Below are positions 8,727 through 18,166 of a stretch of DNA of 41,484 nt, piece after piece. The position numbers were made by a program, and so were the translations under genes. The notes beneath the pieces were generated by a model. That model saw only the letters and a program-made list of their open reading frames with translations, was not told the DNA's origin and did not search any database. The DNA comes from a virus, in IMG/VR virus record IMGVR_UViG_3300045996_001094, positions 1 through 41,484 of that record. The stretch is one strand, 5' to 3'. How positions within the stretch are numbered: the first letter of the stretch is position 1; each line of letters starts with the position of its first letter.

Positions 8727-9650
8727 ATGGCTGCACCGACCAATACCTACCTCACGACCGCCGCTATCGGCAACCGTGAGGACCTGACCGATGTCATCTC
8801 GCGCATCGACCCGACCGAAACCCCGGTCTACTCGATGGCTGGCAAGGCGAAAGCCACTGCCACCCTGCATGAGTGGCAAACCCAAGCCCTCGCCGCTGCT
8901 GCGTCCAACGCCGCTGTGGAAGGCGACGACTTCAGCGCTGCTGCTGTCACCCCGTCCGTTCGCCTGACGAACCGCACGCAGATTTCCACCAAGGCCGTTG
9001 TCATCTCGGGTTCGCAAGAAGCCGTGAACAGCGCCGGTCGCAAGTCGGAGATGGGCTATCAGACCGCTCTGAAGGGCCTGGAGCTGCGCCGCGACATCGA
9101 GTTCGGCCTGACGCAGAACGATGTTCTGGCGACCTCCCCGCGCAAGTCGCGCGGCCTGCTGGGCTGGACCGTGGACAACGTGAGCAAGGCCACGGACACG
9201 ACCCTGGCGAGCTACACCGGCAACACGGGCGTTACCGATGGCACCACCCGTTCCTTCACGGAAGCGCAACTGAAGTCGGCCCTGCAACTCGTCTACATCG
9301 CTGGCGGCAAGCCCGACACGATCACGATGGGCGCTGCGGCCAAGCAAGCCTTCTCGGGCTTCACTGGCGGCGCGACCCGCAACGACAACAGCGAGGACAA
9401 GAAGGTTACCGCTGCGGTCGATGTGTACGTGTCCGACTTCGGCACGCTCAAGGCTGTCCCCAACCTGTTCCAGCGCACCCGCGATGTGTTCATCCTGGAG
9501 TCGAACAAGCTGGCGATTGCCTGGCTGCGCCCGATCTTCAAGAAGGAGATTGCGGCCACTGGCGACAGCGAGAAGGCCATGCTGATTGCGGAATGGACGC
9601 TGGAAGTCCAGAACCCGAAGGCGAACGCTGCGGTCTACGACATCGCCTAA
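8727..9650 (+). CDS. major capsid protein (SU10/DUF5309-like)
   Basis: This 307-residue HK97-fold shell protein opens with TYLTTAAIGNREDLTDVISR and TETPVYSMAGK. It contains LRRDIEFGLTQN and LFQRTRDVFILES, all typical of the SU10-type major capsid (DUF5309) family. The length fits the family. It follows the scaffold gene by 31 bases with a purine-rich ribosome site (TGGAGAAAATC before ATG 8727) and is followed at once by a hairpin. Confidence 0.9.
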   Translation: MAAPTNTYLTTAAIGNREDLTDVISRIDPTETPVYSMAGKAKATATLHEWQTQALAAAASNAAVEGDDFSAAAVTPSVRLTNRTQISTKAVVISGSQEAVNSAGRKSEMGYQTALKGLELRRDIEFGLTQNDVLATSPRKSRGLLGWTVDNVSKATDTTLASYTGNTGVTDGTTRSFTEAQLKSALQLVYIAGGKPDTITMGAAAKQAFSGFTGGATRNDNSEDKKVTAAVDVYVSDFGTLKAVPNLFQRTRDVFILESNKLAIAWLRPIFKKEIAATGDSEKAMLIAEWTLEVQNPKANAAVYDIA

Positions 9651-9658
9651 ACCTGACG

Positions 9659-9677
9659 GGGGCTTCGGCCCCTGTCT
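9659..9677 (+). terminator. TTCG hairpin after the coat gene
   Basis: GGGGC, TTCG, GCCCC is followed by TGTCT. The T tail is weak, so it probably attenuates transcription or protects the coat message's 3' end rather than stopping it completely. Confidence 0.5.
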
Positions 9678-9692
9678 CCTCAAGGAGAAAAC

Positions 9693-10124
9693 ATGGCAGC
9701 AGTAGCTCTCAAACAAAACGCTGACGGCTCGATGGGCCTTCAGGGTGGCGACCGCGACAACGGCGGCTTCATCAACATCAACATCGAATACAACGCCGCG
9801 TCCATCGACAAGGTGTGTTTCGTGGCAACCCGCGCCTATGTGGTGCAGGGCATTTCCGGTTCGCCCACTGTGGCGGGTTCGGATGGTGGCGCGGTTACCG
9901 CTGCCATCAAGAAGGCATCCGGCACGACCGCGATTGCTTCGGGTACGGCGCTGCACTCCAGCACCATGAACCTGAAGGGTACGGCTGACACCGTGCAGAA
10001 CCTGACGCTTTCGACCACCTCCGGGGTGACTTCGATTGCTGCTGGCGACCGCATCGGTGTGGACTTCACCGGCACGATGACTGCCGCTGTGGGCTGCATC
10101 ACCGTCTGCCTGGCTCCGGCCTGA
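9693..10124 (+). CDS. probable capsid decoration protein
   Basis: This 143-residue protein is rich in Ala, Gly, Thr, Ser and Val and is predicted to be nearly all beta. It is placed directly after the coat gene between two TTCG hairpins, with AAGGAG before ATG 9693. Decoration proteins that cement the shell occur in this position in related podoviruses. The assignment rests on place and composition; I see no specific motif. Confidence 0.55.
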   Translation: MAAVALKQNADGSMGLQGGDRDNGGFININIEYNAASIDKVCFVATRAYVVQGISGSPTVAGSDGGAVTAAIKKASGTTAIASGTALHSSTMNLKGTADTVQNLTLSTTSGVTSIAAGDRIGVDFTGTMTAAVGCITVCLAPA

Positions 10125-10129
10125 TCCTC

Positions 10130-10153
10130 GCCCCTTCGGGGGCTTTTCTTTTC
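10130..10153 (+). terminator. strong Rho-independent terminator after the decoration gene
   Basis: GCCCC, TTCG, GGGGC is followed by TTTTCTTTTCC. This is the best terminator inside the structural operon. It would lower expression of the tail genes relative to the coat and decoration proteins, or require an antiterminated polymerase. Confidence 0.8.
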
Positions 10154-10180
10154 CTAACGTCGAGAGACGCCGGAGAACAC

Positions 10181-10483
10181 ATGCGACTGCTCTCTAACGG
10201 GCCGGTTCAGACCGTCATGCACCAAGAGGATGGGAAGACCATCTTTGAGCGCGTGCAGGACTGCACCTCGATTGCCGAGAAAACCAAGGCGCTTCACAAC
10301 GAAGGCGTCCACGGCACATCGGAGATGAAGCACGCCGCAAAGCTCCCATTCGTCCTTGTCGAACGCTACTGCAACGACAACGGCATCACCTTCCAGCAGT
10401 TCTGCAACGGGGAAGAGCACATCCGCCGAATGCTGAACGACCCCTCCCTTACTCACTTCCGCATCTGGCCGGGAAAGGTCTGA
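10181..10483 (+). CDS. unknown head-region protein
   Basis: This 100-residue protein (MRLLSNGPVQTVMHQ) has a mixed helical pattern and no membrane segment. GCCGGAGAA lies upstream of its ATG. I do not recognise the family. It sits between the decoration and adaptor genes, so it is probably a minor virion or assembly protein. Confidence 0.65.
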   Translation: MRLLSNGPVQTVMHQEDGKTIFERVQDCTSIAEKTKALHNEGVHGTSEMKHAAKLPFVLVERYCNDNGITFQQFCNGEEHIRRMLNDPSLTHFRIWPGKV

Positions 10484-10487
10484 CCCC

Positions 10488-10811
10488 ATGAAAGCGTTTC
10501 AACCCATCCCCGGCTCGACCGTCCAGCGCACCGTCTCCACGACCAGCGCGAACGTCGCCATTCCGACCGTCGCCCTCGGCGCAACCGCTGTCCGTGTGGT
10601 GTTCACTGCTGGCACCGCGTCTGCTCGCATCCGCTCTGGTGTGGGATCTGGCACGACCGCCGTCACGCTGACGGACATGCTGTGCCCGAACCCCGGCACG
10701 CCGTTTGTCTACGCCGAGGCGTTCGCCATCAACGCGAACGACACCTACATGGCGGCAATCACTGACTCCGGCACCTGCACCGTCGAATTCACCTTCGGCT
10801 TTGGTCTGTAA
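10488..10811 (+). CDS. small beta-rich virion protein
   Basis: This 107-residue protein is rich in Thr, Val, Ala and Gly (TTSANVAIPTVALGATAVRV) with a predicted beta-sandwich pattern. Its composition is similar to the 9693 gene product, so it may be a second decoration-like or head-fibre protein. No motif proves this. Confidence 0.6.
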   Translation: MKAFQPIPGSTVQRTVSTTSANVAIPTVALGATAVRVVFTAGTASARIRSGVGSGTTAVTLTDMLCPNPGTPFVYAEAFAINANDTYMAAITDSGTCTVEFTFGFGL

Positions 10812-10820
10812 GGACTAGCC

Positions 10821-11417
10821 GTGGCGATCACGACCTGGGCCGAGCTTCAGACCGAGGTGGGCGACCTCCTGAACTACGGGGACAGTTCCGCCAAGTTGCA
10901 GCAGTACATCGCCCTGTGCGAGGCCGACCTGCAAGTGAAGGTCAAGCTGCTGGAGTTTGAGGCGACGAACACCGTCACGATCACAGACGGCAGCGGGACG
11001 CTTCCTACTGGCTTCCTTGGTGCTCGCTCGGTCTATTGGGACGACGACACCGATCACCCCCTGACGTACATCACGCCCGCAGAGTTCGACAGGATGCGCC
11101 TGAACGACTCGGGGGACGGGCACTTCTACACCATCAGCGGCAGCACGATCCGCACGACGCCGATGGGCTCGGGTTCGGTCGTGATCACGCATATGGCGAA
11201 GTTCACCCCGCTATCGGGCTCTGCAACCAGCAATGCGCTCTTGGCGAGCTTTCCCAATGCGTACCTCTACGGCTCGGCCATGCATGGGGCTTTGCTGCAC
11301 CAGGACGACGCGGCTACGCAGAAGTTCGGCCTGCTGTTCAACGCCATTTGCGACCGCATCAATCAAAACAACGAAGACCGCAAGTACGCCGGTCCTTTGG
11401 CGGTACGCCCGCAATGA
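10821..11417 (+). CDS. head-tail adaptor protein
   Basis: This 198-residue protein begins TTWAELQTEVGDLLN, followed by YIALCEADLQVKVKL and a beta-rich middle. This matches the gp6-like/SU10-type adaptor proteins that bind below the portal ring. It starts at GTG 10821 with AAGGA upstream and overlaps the next gene by four bases (ATGA). Its place between the head genes and the large tail protein supports the call. Confidence 0.75.
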   Translation: MAITTWAELQTEVGDLLNYGDSSAKLQQYIALCEADLQVKVKLLEFEATNTVTITDGSGTLPTGFLGARSVYWDDDTDHPLTYITPAEFDRMRLNDSGDGHFYTISGSTIRTTPMGSGSVVITHMAKFTPLSGSATSNALLASFPNAYLYGSAMHGALLHQDDAATQKFGLLFNAICDRINQNNEDRKYAGPLAVRPQ

Positions 11418-13207
11418 AATACACCATCCCCGACTGCGGCAAAGGGGTCAACTTCGACCTTCTGCCTTCGGAGCTTGAGCCTGGCGTTTGGTCTGCGGGC
11501 ACGTACAACTACCGCTTCCGCTCGGGTTTCGCTCAGTTGTGGGACGGTGCGGCGCTGTACTTCGACACGCCCGCAATCATTCCCCAATGGGGGATGCCGT
11601 ATGCCACTGCATCAGCGAAATACGGCTTCTACGTCACTTCGACCAAAGCCTATTACGCCGACAGCGCTGCCAACAGTACGGAAATCACCCGCAAGACCGA
11701 TGGCATCGTCATTACGAACCTGACCAGCGCAGGGACGACCGTAACGGCGACCACCGCCAGCGCGCACGGGCTGACTGCTGCTTCCTCGGTGGTGGATGTG
11801 TACGGAGCTTTGCCCTCCACGTACAACGCTACGGGCGTCACGGTGGCGACGACGCCCACGGCTACGACCTTCACCTACACGGTCGCCTCTGCGCCTGCCG
11901 TGAGCCCGGCAACCTCGTTCGGTGCTTACTCCGGCTCGGCCACCTCCAACTTTTCCGCCCTGTCTGGGCTCCAGCGCTACAGCGGAGGCCCGTTCAACGG
12001 CTTGATGCTGTTCAACCATCCCGGGGCAGGGTTGTACTACTGGAACGGCGACACCTCGACCAAGCTGCGCAAGCTCCCCGGCTTCTCGGGAACGTCTACC
12101 TGGAACACCGCAGTAGCGGTGCATTCATTCAAGGGGTTCGTTGTCGCTGTTGGCACCACGGAGGACGGTGTTTACAAGCGTCAGAACATCAAATGGTCTA
12201 ACGCGGTCACGGACCCAAACTCAATCCCTAATACGTGGGTAGCCTCGGACACCAACCAAGCGGGCGAGACGAACCTGACCGAAACGGCGGGCGCAGCGGT
12301 TGACTGCCTGCCGATGGGTGATGTGAACATTGTCTACATGGCAGACGCACGCTACGCCATGCAGTATCTCAAGGGCTCGGATCAGGTCTTTGAGTTCACT
12401 CGCCTACCTGGCGACTCTGGCCTTGCATTCCCGAACTGCGTTGTCGATACGCCTGTCGGTCATGTGTTCCTCACGCCTGACTATGACGTGATGGTGTCCA
12501 ACGGTGGCGAGCCTCGGAGCATCGCAGCGGGTCGGGTCAAGCAGTTCCTGCAAGCCAACATCACCCCGGCTTACGCTCACCTCTCGTTCCTGTGCCTGAA
12601 CCCCTTGTTTGAGGAGGTGATGGTGTGCTTTGCCAAGAACGCATCGACCTGCTGTGACAAGGCGTTCGTCTGGAACTACAAGGACGACAAGTGGGGCTAT
12701 GTGGATCTCGCCTCGGGTGCGGTGTCTACCTCAGGTGTCACCTTCGCCTCGCATGGTCAATGGCCCAACGCCCTCCCGCAGGTGGAGAACCAAAACTGCC
12801 TCGGCTACCTGTGCTCGCACACGGCCAATACGGCCTTCAACGGCATCTACACGAACGCAGAAGGTGGCGGCGGCGGGTTGTTTTTCGGTGCAAGCATCTC
12901 CGGTGTCCTTGACCGCGAAGGGCTCGATTGTGGCGACCGTGACCGACTGAAGACGCTGCAACGCTCGCGCTGGAACATTGACGGCAATGCGGACACGTTC
13001 CAAATCCGGCACGGCTCGTCCATGTTCGCGGACACGGCTGCGACGAATATTTCAGCCATCACCTACACCGTAGGCAGTTCTGACTTTGCCAACGGGCGGG
13101 CTACTCAAGGGCGGTTCATCGCCATTCGTGCCACGACGCTTGTTCACACGGGAACGCCATCTGTGCGCTCGATTGACCTGGACATCACGCCCGGTGGTAC
13201 GCGGTGA
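11414..13207 (+). CDS. tail nozzle/hub protein (P22 gp10-like position)
   Basis: This 597-residue protein begins MKYTIPDCGKGVNFDLLP. It has a beta-propeller-like composition, with repeated strands through the middle and an insertion rich in Thr/Ala (about 95-175). It follows the adaptor gene, as do the tubular tail protein B and gp10 nozzle proteins of short-tailed phages. The ATGA overlap at 11414-11417 sets the start; the open frame extends upstream only as a shadow of the adaptor gene. Confidence 0.7.
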   Translation: MKYTIPDCGKGVNFDLLPSELEPGVWSAGTYNYRFRSGFAQLWDGAALYFDTPAIIPQWGMPYATASAKYGFYVTSTKAYYADSAANSTEITRKTDGIVITNLTSAGTTVTATTASAHGLTAASSVVDVYGALPSTYNATGVTVATTPTATTFTYTVASAPAVSPATSFGAYSGSATSNFSALSGLQRYSGGPFNGLMLFNHPGAGLYYWNGDTSTKLRKLPGFSGTSTWNTAVAVHSFKGFVVAVGTTEDGVYKRQNIKWSNAVTDPNSIPNTWVASDTNQAGETNLTETAGAAVDCLPMGDVNIVYMADARYAMQYLKGSDQVFEFTRLPGDSGLAFPNCVVDTPVGHVFLTPDYDVMVSNGGEPRSIAAGRVKQFLQANITPAYAHLSFLCLNPLFEEVMVCFAKNASTCCDKAFVWNYKDDKWGYVDLASGAVSTSGVTFASHGQWPNALPQVENQNCLGYLCSHTANTAFNGIYTNAEGGGGGLFFGASISGVLDREGLDCGDRDRLKTLQRSRWNIDGNADTFQIRHGSSMFADTAATNISAITYTVGSSDFANGRATQGRFIAIRATTLVHTGTPSVRSIDLDITPGGTR

Positions 13208-13437
13208 GGACGTTCGATCACGCGAACGCAAGCACGCCCGAGGAGAGGGCACTTGTCCTGTCGATCAAAAAAGCCGCAATGCGGGCAGACGACCGCGTGG
13301 CAATGCAGTTCCTTTCCGCGTTACCAGCGAAGCCGCAGGACGGTTTGTACCTGTTTGCAGCGGATGTGACGGGGCCGGGCGACCCACGCGGGCTTTACTT
13401 GTACGACAGCAGCACGGCCACTTACACCAATATTTGA
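13204..13437 (+). CDS. small tail-region protein
   Basis: This 77-residue protein starts at GTG 13204 in a GTGA overlap with the nozzle gene. It ends in a beta-rich stretch (GLYLYDSSTATYTNI). I do not recognise a family. It could be a small tail accessory protein; nothing shows catalytic activity. Confidence 0.65.
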   Translation: MRTFDHANASTPEERALVLSIKKAAMRADDRVAMQFLSALPAKPQDGLYLFAADVTGPGDPRGLYLYDSSTATYTNI

Positions 13438-13446
13438 GGGGGACTC

Positions 13447-15111
13447 ATGGAAGGCAATTTCGATCAGCAATGGGCGCTGCCGCAGACATTCGGGGCGGGC
13501 AATGCGCTTTCCCCGGAGCTTCTGAAGTGGATGGCGCAGCAGCAGCCTAGCGCCTCGGGGTGGGATGGCGGTGGCTACGCCTTCGGCGACTACACAGTAG
13601 CGCCTGTGAGCGGCATTCAGACCAACTCTGACGGCACGATCACGAACCTTGGTGCGCAGGGCTACGTCAGCGAAAACAACGCTCTGAGCCAGCAGCAGAA
13701 CGTCGCCAACCCGAATGCGGTTGCGAACCTGTACGGGCAGGACGGCAGCTATCAAAGCTCGTTCACCCCCGAAGACCCCTACGCTGTTGATCCGATGGAA
13801 ATTGCCATCCTGGCGGCTATCGCTGCGGGCGGCGGTGCCACGATGATGGGCCTTGGCGGTGGCGGGCTGGGGCTGGGTAACTCCGCGCTTGGCTCGCTCG
13901 GCGGGCTCGGCGGTGTCGCTGAAGCTGGCACGGCTGCGGGGATGATGGGCGGATCTGGCGCGGCTACTGCGGCGGGCGGACTGAGTGGGCTGACCAGCAC
14001 GATGGGCGGGTCTCCCGGTTGGTCTGCATCGACCGGCCTTGGCTCGGGCACGGCTGACGCTGGCCTTGGCAGCATATTTGATGCGGGCATTTCCGGCAGC
14101 TCGCTTGCCACGCCGAGTGTGATGGCTCCCCTGCCGATGGGGCAAGGCGGCTGGTTGGCGGCTACTGCGAACACGGGCGCTGCTGGCATGGGCTCGGCGC
14201 TCGGTGGTGCTGCGGGCGCTGGCCTGGCCGGCGCTGCCGGTGGGGCTGGTGCTGCTGGCGGCTCGGGGGCAGCTACGGCAGGCGCGAGCGGTGCGGCTTC
14301 CTCGCTCATTCCGGGCATCTCGAACAGTTCCCTCCTCGGCGGCGCTGCGTCTTTGCTCGGCGGGCTGGCTAGCACCTCAGGAGGCGGCGGCGCTGGCGGT
14401 TCGGGCGGTGCAGGCGGCGGGCTTGATCCGCGCATGGAGCCTTACGTCTATGGTGCAGGCGGCTTGCTGCCGCAGGCTCAGGGCTTGCTCAATTCCCAAG
14501 GTCCGCAGGCGCAGCAACAGTCCGCTCAACTTGCAGCGGCGGGCGGCGGCTTGCTGGCTCAGGGCGTCTCCGGCAACGGCGTGGGCAAGGTGCAGATGGG
14601 CACTCCGCAGGGCGGACCGAGCAACCCGTATTTGTCGTCCGTTGCAGATGACATGCAAAGGCGCACCCAAGAGCTTCTGTCGAAGAACAATTTGGGCATT
14701 CAGTCCAATTTCGTAGGTGGCGGCGGCTACGGCAACACCCGCATGGGTGTGGCGCAAGGCAGTGCAGCCGGTAAGGCGGCGGACAGCCTACAAGGACAGT
14801 TGGCCGGTCTGTACGGTGGAGCATACGACGCCGACATGAACCGGATGCAGACCAAGTACGGGCAGGATCTCCAGTTCTACGGGCAGCAGCGCCAACAAGA
14901 TCAGGCCGGGCTCGGCCTTGGCGCGGGACTGCTGGAGCAAAGCCAGCAACAGGCGTGGAATCCGCTGAACAACGCCAACAGCATCTACAAGCAGTACAGC
15001 GGCATGGGCGGCACCACTGAGCCGAAAGACAACAAGTGGCAAACGGGCCTGAGCACTGCGCTCGGGATTTACGGAACTGGCGTTAACGCTGGCTGGTGGG
15101 GAGGCAAATAA
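13447..15111 (+). CDS. Gly/Ala-rich internal virion (ejection) protein
   Basis: This 554-residue protein has an N-terminal globular region (1-115). A Gly/Ala-rich hydrophobic region (about 115-320) has many GG and AxxG steps that could pack in membranes. A Gln-rich helical C-terminal region follows. It is the first of three large consecutive genes after the nozzle gene, matching the gp7/gp20/gp16 ejection set of P22 in order, though not by recognised sequence. It may be delivered into the host envelope during infection. Confidence 0.6.
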   Translation: MEGNFDQQWALPQTFGAGNALSPELLKWMAQQQPSASGWDGGGYAFGDYTVAPVSGIQTNSDGTITNLGAQGYVSENNALSQQQNVANPNAVANLYGQDGSYQSSFTPEDPYAVDPMEIAILAAIAAGGGATMMGLGGGGLGLGNSALGSLGGLGGVAEAGTAAGMMGGSGAATAAGGLSGLTSTMGGSPGWSASTGLGSGTADAGLGSIFDAGISGSSLATPSVMAPLPMGQGGWLAATANTGAAGMGSALGGAAGAGLAGAAGGAGAAGGSGAATAGASGAASSLIPGISNSSLLGGAASLLGGLASTSGGGGAGGSGGAGGGLDPRMEPYVYGAGGLLPQAQGLLNSQGPQAQQQSAQLAAAGGGLLAQGVSGNGVGKVQMGTPQGGPSNPYLSSVADDMQRRTQELLSKNNLGIQSNFVGGGGYGNTRMGVAQGSAAGKAADSLQGQLAGLYGGAYDADMNRMQTKYGQDLQFYGQQRQQDQAGLGLGAGLLEQSQQQAWNPLNNANSIYKQYSGMGGTTEPKDNKWQTGLSTALGIYGTGVNAGWWGGK

Positions 15112-16478
15112 TGAGCTTGCTTGGTGACGGTCAAGCGTGGGGTGACCCGCGCAGCTCGGGCAATGGTCTGCTTGCGATTGCACAGGCTATCTCGCCGCGC
15201 AATCGGTTTGTGGGCGGACTCCTGAACTACGGCCAGAGCGTGGCTGCGGCACAGGAAGCCGACCTGAAGAAGCAGTTTGACCTGAAGCGCATGGGCCTTC
15301 TGGATGCGCAGGTTGACGAAACCAAGGCGCAGGCACAGGAGCGCGCCATCCGGGCAAAGCGGGAGCAGGAGGAGATGGAGCGGTCTGCTCGCCTGCGTCA
15401 GGCCATCCCCGGCCTTTTCCAAGCTCCAAGCATGACGGGCGGCGCTCCTGCACCTCAGATGCAGGGCGGACAGCCGATGTTCTCTCAGCCGATGGGCGTC
15501 ACGCCGATGCAGCAGAAGCCGGGCGGGTTCAACGTGCAGGAGGCTTTGCGCCTTGGCATGACTCCCGAGCAGATCAGCGCCTATGCCGGCCTGGCGAACG
15601 TGGGCCGACCGAAGGCTACACGGCAGATGGAAGTGGACGATGGCAAGGGAGGCAAGCGCATTGCCCTTGTGGACGACTTCGGCCAAGAGGTTGCCGGGTT
15701 TGCTGGCTACACCGCTCCGGTGCAGGTCAATCAGGGGGATCGCGTCTCCTTTGTCAAGCCTGCGCCGGGCGTGTCGCTGGGCATCAATATGTCGCCGGCA
15801 GAACGGGACGCTTCGGGCCGTGGCTGGGCGACGGTGGCGCATGGTAACGCACGGCTGGGACTCGATCAACAACGGTTCGCGCTTGAGCAAGGCAACATGG
15901 TTGCAGACGCTGGCGGACCGTCCCAAGTCGCCTTGGTCAAGCAATTCGGCAAACCTTCGAAGGACTACAGGTGGAAGCCGGATGGCACGCAAGAGGCTAT
16001 CCCTGGCGGTCCTGCGGACATCAAGTCGGGCGAACTTGGCGCGAAGGCTGCGGCACGGCAGGAAACGGCGATCGCACAAGCTGATAGTGTGCTCGGCGAG
16101 GTGCGGGACGCCAAGAAGCTGGTTGGCTGGAATACGGCCGGTGTCGGCGGTGTGTCGCAGTTCATTCCGGCGACTGACGGACGGAACCTTGCCGCGAAGA
16201 TGCTGACCATCAAGGCAAACCTTGGCTTTGACCGACTCCAGCAGATGCGCGACCAATCGCCCACGGGCGGCGCACTCGGCCAAGTGGCGGTGCAGGAACT
16301 GGCATCCCTGCAAGCCACTGTGGCATCCCTTGACCAACTGCAAAGCCCGGCGCAGCTCGGCCAAGCCCTCGACAAGATCGAGAAGCACTACACGAACTGG
16401 CGCAATACCGTCGATCAGGCCCGCAAGGGCGGCACTGGCGGCGCGTCGGGTGGCTGGCAGATTCGGGAGAAGCGTTAA
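15111..16478 (+). CDS. internal virion/ejection protein 2
   Basis: This 455-residue protein starts in a TAATG overlap with the previous gene. Residues ~45-100 form a charged coiled coil (EADLKKQFDLKRMGLLD, then many K/E/R). The rest is mixed with a long C-terminal helical region containing LQQMRDQSPTGGALGQ and LASLQATVASLDQL. A GTG at 15096 would add five residues but ATG 15111 is better coupled. Its ejection role is inferred from gene order. Confidence 0.6.
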   Translation: MSLLGDGQAWGDPRSSGNGLLAIAQAISPRNRFVGGLLNYGQSVAAAQEADLKKQFDLKRMGLLDAQVDETKAQAQERAIRAKREQEEMERSARLRQAIPGLFQAPSMTGGAPAPQMQGGQPMFSQPMGVTPMQQKPGGFNVQEALRLGMTPEQISAYAGLANVGRPKATRQMEVDDGKGGKRIALVDDFGQEVAGFAGYTAPVQVNQGDRVSFVKPAPGVSLGINMSPAERDASGRGWATVAHGNARLGLDQQRFALEQGNMVADAGGPSQVALVKQFGKPSKDYRWKPDGTQEAIPGGPADIKSGELGAKAAARQETAIAQADSVLGEVRDAKKLVGWNTAGVGGVSQFIPATDGRNLAAKMLTIKANLGFDRLQQMRDQSPTGGALGQVAVQELASLQATVASLDQLQSPAQLGQALDKIEKHYTNWRNTVDQARKGGTGGASGGWQIREKR

Positions 16479-18166
16479 TGCCTGTCTATGAAGTGCAGTC
16501 GCCCGATGGTCGCACCTTTGAGGTGACGGCTCCTGACGGTGCTACTCAGGCAGAAATCCTTGCCTATGCGCAGAAGAACTACAGCCAGCAACCCAAGGGG
16601 ATCGAGCCGACTGCACCGACCAAGCCTAAGACCCTCATGGGCTCGGCTGGCGACTTGCTGGCCGGTGGTGTGCGAGGAGCTGGCAGCATCGGCGCTACCA
16701 TCCTCGCGCCCTTCGACATGGCGAAGGATGCGATGGCTGGCAAGGGCTTGTCGCTGGAGTCGAATCGCCAGCGTCGGGCTGCTATGGATGGGGGGTTGCG
16801 CGAACTCGGCGCGGACACCGATTCCGGCGCTTACAGCGTGGGCAAGTTGGGCGGCGAGATTGCCGGGACTGCCGGTATGGGCGGGGTGCTCGCTAAGCCT
16901 GTGCAGGCGCTGGCGGCTAGCCGTTTCGGGTCTGGCATTGAGCCGATCCTGAACGGCGTTGCGACCGGGCTGAAGACGGGCGGCTTTCGCGTCGGCGAAC
17001 TGGCCGGGACGGGCGCTGGCACTGCTGCGCGGCTAGGCACTGGGGCTGCGGTGGGAGGCGCTTCGGCGGGGCTGGTGAATCCGACCGATGTAGGTAGCGG
17101 CGCGCTGATCGGTGGCGCGCTTCCGGGGGCTACGGCGCTGGCCGGGCGGGCGGGTTCGGCTGTCCGCAATGCTACAGGCGGCAACATCAGTGCCGTTACT
17201 CCGGAAGCCGCTGCAAGCGCACGGGAGGCGATCCAGGCGGGCTATGTCATCCCCCCGGCTACGGTGAACCCTACTTGGATGAACCGCACGCTGGAGACGA
17301 CCTCCGGCAAGATGGCTACGCAGCAACTCGCGTCAGTGCAGAACGCCGAACGCTCGCGCGAGCTGGTCAAGCAGGCGCTCGGCTTGGCTGATGATGTGCC
17401 TCTGAATCGGCAGACGCTTGAGGGCATCCGCAAGGAAGCAGGGCAAGCCTACAAAGCCATTGCGGATCTCCCTGCTGCTGCTGCTCAGCGCGGATCTAGC
17501 CTGATGAACACCAAGGCGGTGGAAGCCATCAAGCCGGGGCAACTCATCGAGGATTTGAAGCAGGCGCGGAACGATTCGCAGACCTGGTTCAAGTCGTATA
17601 ACGCCTCTGCGAACCCTGAACACCTGGCGAAAGCCAAGCAGGCGGATGCGCTGGCTACCAGCATCGAGAACACGCTGGAGAAATACGCGGAGTCTCGCGG
17701 CGCGACTGACCTTCTGCCCGCCCTGCGTGACGCTCGCAAGCGCATCGCGCAGACCTACACGGTTGAACGGGCGCTGAACGAGGCGACCGGCTCCATTGAC
17801 GCTACGGTGCTGGGCAAGCTGTTCAAGAAGGGCAAGCCGCTGTCTGGAGGACTGGAGCAAGTCGGGCGCTTTGGATCAGCGTTTCCGACCGTGGCGAAGC
17901 TGCCGGAGCGGATCGGTAGCCCTGACGCGCACAACCTGCGGTCTGTCGCCTCGATGGGGCTTGGGGCAGTGGGTGGCGTGGGCGCTGGGCCGCTGGGTCT
18001 GCTGGCTGCGGGCATCCCGTATGCCGCGCCGCCTCTGGCCCGCTCCATCATGTTCTCGCGCCCGATGCAACGGGGCTTGCTGAACGTGCCGAACGCGGCT
18101 GATGACTCGCTTGGACTGCTTACCAGCGGCGCTTACCGCGCTTTGCCCCTGCTTTCGGGCCAATGA
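16478..18166 (+). CDS. internal virion/ejection protein 3
   Basis: This 562-residue protein begins with the small domain VYEVQSPDGRTFEVTAPDG and ATQAEILAYAQ, a module often found at the N-terminus of large phage structural proteins. Hydrophobic Gly/Ala-rich stretches (about 50-80, 120-230, 490-530) alternate with coiled coils (about 280-420). The ATG overlaps the previous stop. Amphipathic, membrane-active sequence and the place after two similar genes suggest a DNA-ejection protein that crosses the host membrane. I see no transglycosylase motif. Confidence 0.6.
   Translation: MPVYEVQSPDGRTFEVTAPDGATQAEILAYAQKNYSQQPKGIEPTAPTKPKTLMGSAGDLLAGGVRGAGSIGATILAPFDMAKDAMAGKGLSLESNRQRRAAMDGGLRELGADTDSGAYSVGKLGGEIAGTAGMGGVLAKPVQALAASRFGSGIEPILNGVATGLKTGGFRVGELAGTGAGTAARLGTGAAVGGASAGLVNPTDVGSGALIGGALPGATALAGRAGSAVRNATGGNISAVTPEAAASAREAIQAGYVIPPATVNPTWMNRTLETTSGKMATQQLASVQNAERSRELVKQALGLADDVPLNRQTLEGIRKEAGQAYKAIADLPAAAAQRGSSLMNTKAVEAIKPGQLIEDLKQARNDSQTWFKSYNASANPEHLAKAKQADALATSIENTLEKYAESRGATDLLPALRDARKRIAQTYTVERALNEATGSIDATVLGKLFKKGKPLSGGLEQVGRFGSAFPTVAKLPERIGSPDAHNLRSVASMGLGAVGGVGAGPLGLLAAGIPYAAPPLARSIMFSRPMQRGLLNVPNAADDSLGLLTSGAYRALPLLSGQ

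Noticed and set aside
13321-14435. Minus-strand open frames opposite the Gly/Ala-rich ejection gene
   Set aside because: Pro/Ala-rich shadows produced by the GC-rich glycine and alanine codons of the plus-strand gene.
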